64,000 bases of DNA from Actinoplanes derwentensis (lineage in GTDB: Bacteria > Actinomycetota > Actinomycetes > Mycobacteriales > Micromonosporaceae), in NCBI RefSeq assembly GCF_900104725.1, contig NZ_LT629758.1:434001-498000 (forward strand). Reading direction: 5' to 3'. The notes beneath the pieces are model-generated. The model made no database searches. It worked only from the letters and a program-made list of their open reading frames with translations, and was not told the origin of the DNA. Of the stretch, positions 61,103 through 64,000 are shown one piece after another (positions within the stretch are counted from its first letter, which is position 1; the number at the start of each line of letters is the position of its first letter). The translations under genes and the position numbers were made by a program.

Positions 61103-61944
61103 CAGCGGGACTTTTGTCGGCCTGCCGGCTGCCAGCGGTCCGTCCAGCAGTTACGGATTCCGTGCTCCCGCAGCGCCCGCAGGCAGTGTCGCACGGCGGC
61201 CCGGTCACCGGCCGCGACCGGGGTGCCGCCGGTGAAGCCCGCGCGCAACGCCAGCAGCACGGCCTGCCGCGGGCTGATCCGGGGGAGAGCACGACACAGC
61301 GCGGTGACCGTCGAGTCCAGGGTGTGGTCGCGGTCCGGGCTGAGGAAGACGGCCCGGCTGCCGTCGTCCAACCGGACCGGGCCCGGATCCTCGGGCATCC
61401 CCTGGATCAGCGGCCACACCTCGTCGACAACCGCCGCGACGTCGAAGGTCACGTCTCCCGGCGGCCGGCGCTGCACCAGGCCGCTGTACGGGCCGACCTG
61501 ATGACCGGTCAGGTGCCGCCGCTGCCGGTCCAGTTCACCGCGCTGTTCCGCGGCGTGCACCAGATTGGCGTACGGGCCGGCGGCGTACATCGAGCGGATC
61601 TTCCGTTTCACCCGCCGGGCCGCCTCGAACGCGTCCGGACCGCTGACCAGAAGCACCTCGGACGGGGCTGTCGTCAGATAGCGATCCAGGAACGCCAGCG
61701 TCAGACGGTGGCCCTCGTCGTCGTACTCGGCCCAGAGCATCCGCACGTCCGCGGGCGTGAGGGAAACATTGAACCGGTCGTCGATCTCCAGACTCTGAGC
61801 CTGGATCGCACGCTCCACCTGATCGGTCAGCCCCTGCCGCAGGCAATCCGGTTTGAGAAGCAGAAACGCGTCGATGGGAGACTCCCCGGGTCGGTGGCCG
61901 GTACCTTTCGGCACCGGCCACCGGATCCTAAGAAACCCCGGCAA
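61099..61944 (-). CDS. Protein with nucleoside-diphosphate-kinase-like domain
   Basis: The 281-residue protein has a first half resembling NDP kinases. AFLLLKPDCLRQGLTDQV matches the strand with the catalytic-site Lys (KPD), and YANLVHAAE matches the N-x-x-H active-site His. Spacing (about 110 residues between them) fits. The usual HGSD is HAAE, and the second half (about 150-281) is not recognised. The start is unclear: TTG 61944 or GTG 61914 place 10-23 extra residues, coded by a hairpin, before the domain. An ATC at 61875 has GGGGAG six bases upstream. It follows the ABC exporter gene on the same strand and is probably co-transcribed. Confidence 0.6.
   Translation of the reverse strand: MPGFLRIRWPVPKGTGHRPGESPIDAFLLLKPDCLRQGLTDQVERAIQAQSLEIDDRFNVSLTPADVRMLWAEYDDEGHRLTLAFLDRYLTTAPSEVLLVSGPDAFEAARRVKRKIRSMYAAGPYANLVHAAEQRGELDRQRRHLTGHQVGPYSGLVQRRPPGDVTFDVAAVVDEVWPLIQGMPEDPGPVRLDDGSRAVFLSPDRDHTLDSTVTALCRALPRISPRQAVLLALRAGFTGGTPVAAGDRAAVRHCLRALREHGIRNCWTDRWQPAGRQKSRC
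61893..61922 (-). promoter_or_regulatory. GAAA-capped hairpin between the ABC exporter and the NDP-kinase-like gene
   Basis: On the minus strand GGTGGCCGGTGCC, GAAA, GGTACCGGCCACC form a 13-pair stem (one G-U) with a GNRA tetraloop. It lies about 30 bases after the exporter stop and 17 bases before the likely domain start. No T-tract follows, so processing, stability or translational control is more likely than termination. Confidence 0.55.
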
Positions 61945-61951
61945 CCGCGGA

Positions 61952-64000
61952 TCAGCCGGCCAGGTGGCCCCAGCGGTCGGCCAACTCGGCCCAGGTGCCC
62001 TGGTCCTCGGCGCGGCCGCCGATCAGGACCACCACCCGGTCGGCCTGGGCCAAGGCGGCCCGCTTCGACGTCGAGCCGACCACCGTCACACCGTGCGAGC
62101 GCAACGCCTCCCACAGCGCCAGCTCCGTCGTCACGTCCAGCGCGGACGAGACGTCGTCGGCGATCAGCAGCTCGGTTCGTGGTGCGAGCGCCCGCGCCAG
62201 GGCCAGCCGCTGGAGCTGACCGCCGGAGAGCCGGGTGCCCTTGTGCCCGATCAGCAGTTGCAGACCGCCACCGGCGGTGGCCAGGTCGTGTTCCAACTGG
62301 GCCACCGACACCGCGCCGGCCGCGTCCACCTCGTGCCCGAGCTGGATGTTGTCGGCCACCGTCCCGGACAGCACCCGCGGCAGCTGGGCGACGTAACCCA
62401 CCTGGTTGGGCCGCAGGAACATCTCCGGCTCGTTGACCTGCTCACCGTTCCAGCGCAGGTCGCCGGTGTGGTGCACGATCCCGGCCAGGGCCCGCAGCAG
62501 CGAGGACTTGCCGGCCCCGACCGGGCCCAGCACCAGCACCAGCTGCCCGCGTTCGACGGTGAGGTCGATGTCGCGGACACCCAGAGCACCGTTCTCGTGC
62601 ACCGCGCTGAAGCCGGACAGCTCCAGCGTGCGCAGCGGGTTACGGGGTGCGGTCGGCGGTGCGGGCGCCGTCCCGGCGGCCAGGTCGACCCCCGGCACGT
62701 CCGCGGAGTACTCCGCGGAACCGGTCATCTGCGCGGTCCGCATCGTCCACACCCGGGCCGACGGGAAGTGCGACACCAGGGACGCCGTGGTCCACGCGAA
62801 CCAGCGGGCCGAACCCAGCACCGACACCGCGATCAGGGTCGCTGCCGGGGTGAGGTGCCCGTTCAGGTACATCGCCCAGGCCGCGATCGGCAGCAGACCG
62901 CTCGCGACCGATGGCGTGGACCGGGCCCACACCTGGATCGAGATCTCCCGTCGCTGCAGGTCACTGCGGGTCGCGTCGAGCCTGGCCAGATGCGCCAGCA
63001 CCGGCTCGGTCGCGCCGGCCAGTTTCACCGTGCGCGCCGCCGACAGCGACGACACCAGCGACGTGGCGAACGCCGCCCGCGCCGCCACCGTCCGCCGGGC
63101 CGCCCGCTCCAGCCGCGGCCCGAACAGCGTCGCCGCCAGCCCGGACAGCAGCATCGTGCCGACGAAGAACAGGCCCGGCACGAACGACTGGGAGAACAAC
63201 GTCATCGAGATCAACGCGAAGATCGCGATCGTGTTGTCGATCAGGTTGTCGGCCAGCATCACCACCCGCTCGGTGTCACCGCCCTGAGCGACCACCTCGG
63301 CCGGCGTGTGTTTGCTGACCCGGCGCGGGCCGATCTGGCCGTGCACCAGGCGCAGGCTGATCCGCAGCATCTGCCGCACCCACCACTCCGGGAACCAGGC
63401 CCCGGTGAAGTACAGCGACGGGATCAGCGCCAGCAACGCCACCGAGATGCCGATCGCCGGGTAGATCGGGTTGCCGATGCCGTCGACCACGTTCGTCCAC
63501 AGCAGCGGCAGGATCGCGCCGTCGAAACCGAGCAGCACCAGGAACAGGAAGAAGCCACACGCGGCCAGCCCGTACCGCTTGTCGTTCATGGCCAGCCGCA
63601 GGATCTCCCGCATCGTCCGGGCTTTCGGGGCCTCGGGCAGCGGCGGCGGATCCACCGTCAGCAGCGGGTTGGCCAGCCCTTCCTGGCTCAGCTCGTCCCG
63701 CATCGCGGTGTCCCAGTCGTCGTGATCGGCGACCAGCACACCGCCGGCGGGCTGCGGTGCTGCCGGCACCGCCAGGTTGCTGCTCGCCATCAGCTCGGCG
63801 AACCGTTGTGACTCGCGCAGCGGACCCGACTCCAGCACCACACCGTCGGCGAGCACGACCACCTCGTCACAGCGCTGCACCGAGGAGAGCCGGTGCGCCA
63901 CGATCACGCCGATCCGGCCTTCGAGTAGCCGGTCGGTGGCCCGCTGCACCCACGACTCGGTCACCGGGTCCATCCGGGCGGTGGCCTCGTCGAGGATCAC
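61952..64000 (-). CDS. Double-length ABC exporter, 5' end outside window
   Basis: The 682 residues in view start inside the first ATPase (Walker B/D-loop ILDEATARMDP, H-loop VIVAHRLSS). A second six-helix membrane domain follows (about 145-430), then a complete second ATPase: LGPVGAGKSS, signature LSGGQLQRLALARAL and Walker B LLIADDVSSALD. In the second site Asp replaces the catalytic Glu after Walker B (ADDVSSALD), and the H-loop His is replaced by Ser (VVGSTSKRA), so it is probably degenerate. The protein is a TMD-NBD-TMD-NBD exporter of about 1200 residues. Substrate is unknown. Confidence 0.9.
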   Translation of the reverse strand: MILDEATARMDPVTESWVQRATDRLLEGRIGVIVAHRLSSVQRCDEVVVLADGVVLESGPLRESQRFAELMASSNLAVPAAPQPAGGVLVADHDDWDTAMRDELSQEGLANPLLTVDPPPLPEAPKARTMREILRLAMNDKRYGLAACGFFLFLVLLGFDGAILPLLWTNVVDGIGNPIYPAIGISVALLALIPSLYFTGAWFPEWWVRQMLRISLRLVHGQIGPRRVSKHTPAEVVAQGGDTERVVMLADNLIDNTIAIFALISMTLFSQSFVPGLFFVGTMLLSGLAATLFGPRLERAARRTVAARAAFATSLVSSLSAARTVKLAGATEPVLAHLARLDATRSDLQRREISIQVWARSTPSVASGLLPIAAWAMYLNGHLTPAATLIAVSVLGSARWFAWTTASLVSHFPSARVWTMRTAQMTGSAEYSADVPGVDLAAGTAPAPPTAPRNPLRTLELSGFSAVHENGALGVRDIDLTVERGQLVLVLGPVGAGKSSLLRALAGIVHHTGDLRWNGEQVNEPEMFLRPNQVGYVAQLPRVLSGTVADNIQLGHEVDAAGAVSVAQLEHDLATAGGGLQLLIGHKGTRLSGGQLQRLALARALAPRTELLIADDVSSALDVTTELALWEALRSHGVTVVGSTSKRAALAQADRVVVLIGGRAEDQGTWAELADRWGHLAG

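Noticed and set aside
61893..61922. Terminator after the ABC exporter gene
   Set aside because: The stem is strong, but no T-rich tract follows and the same-strand gene begins at once, so it is listed as a regulatory hairpin.
1..64000. tRNA, rRNA or phage attachment sites
   Set aside because: No cloverleaf-like sequence with a TTCGANNC arm in proper context, no rRNA segments, and no integrase with flanking repeats were recognised by eye; a tRNA scan would be decisive.

Overview
The window is very GC-rich DNA with frequent GTG starts, many 4-base start/stop overlaps, LAL-type LuxR regulators, MacAB/HlyD-like export genes and an MbtH-assisted NRPS. This fits an actinomycete, most likely a member of Micromonosporaceae such as Actinoplanes. 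That placement is inferred from gene content and style; no rRNA or tRNA gene was seen to confirm it.

Layout. 1-5.2 kb: a universal stress protein cut by the window edge, small proteins, a histidine phosphatase, and a large LuxR/LAL regulator carrying an in-frame 27-bp tandem repeat. 5.4-11.4 kb: a secreted polyester hydrolase (cutinase/PETase type), an LRV-repeat protein, a TetR-PlsC pair, and an MFS exporter facing a LacI regulator across two pairs of CTAGAACGTTCTAG-type operators with a truncated MFS copy between the pairs. 11.6-22.6 kb: a Gram-positive MacAB-like locus (lipoprotein, two HlyD adaptors, response regulator and kinase, ABC ATPase and permease, anchored DUF5666-like protein) followed by a second LAL regulator. 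22.8-35.7 kb: mostly ordinary chromosome (ECF sigma with CU044_5270-type partner, M19 dipeptidase, GH26-like hydrolase, P-loop kinase, SWIM/DUF6493 pair, pgi, winged-helix protein).

35.8-41.8 kb is a gene graveyard. It holds a frameshifted chitin-binding module, an intact histidine kinase whose response regulator is broken, a permease tail, a lipoprotein, a dead IS630 transposase, half an MFS gene butted against half a TetR gene, and SDR and receiver fragments. Part of it looks like a decayed relative of the 11.6-19.8 kb export locus. 41.9-47.5 kb is a complete beta-glucoside operon (MFS, GH1, GH3) facing a TetR regulator across two 27-bp operator-like repeats. A second transposase remnant and a frameshifted lipoprotein follow.

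48.5-57.1 kb is the most distinctive system: a translationally coupled four-gene operon of a dimodular NRPS (A-T-C-A-T-degenerate T-TE), an MbtH protein, a P-loop sulfotransferase-like protein and an ABC exporter. Together these suggest synthesis, possible sulfation and export of a small peptide, probably a dipeptide. 57.4-64 kb carries two alpha/beta hydrolases, a membrane acyltransferase, a protein with an NDP-kinase-like fold, and most of a double-length ABC exporter that runs off the right edge.
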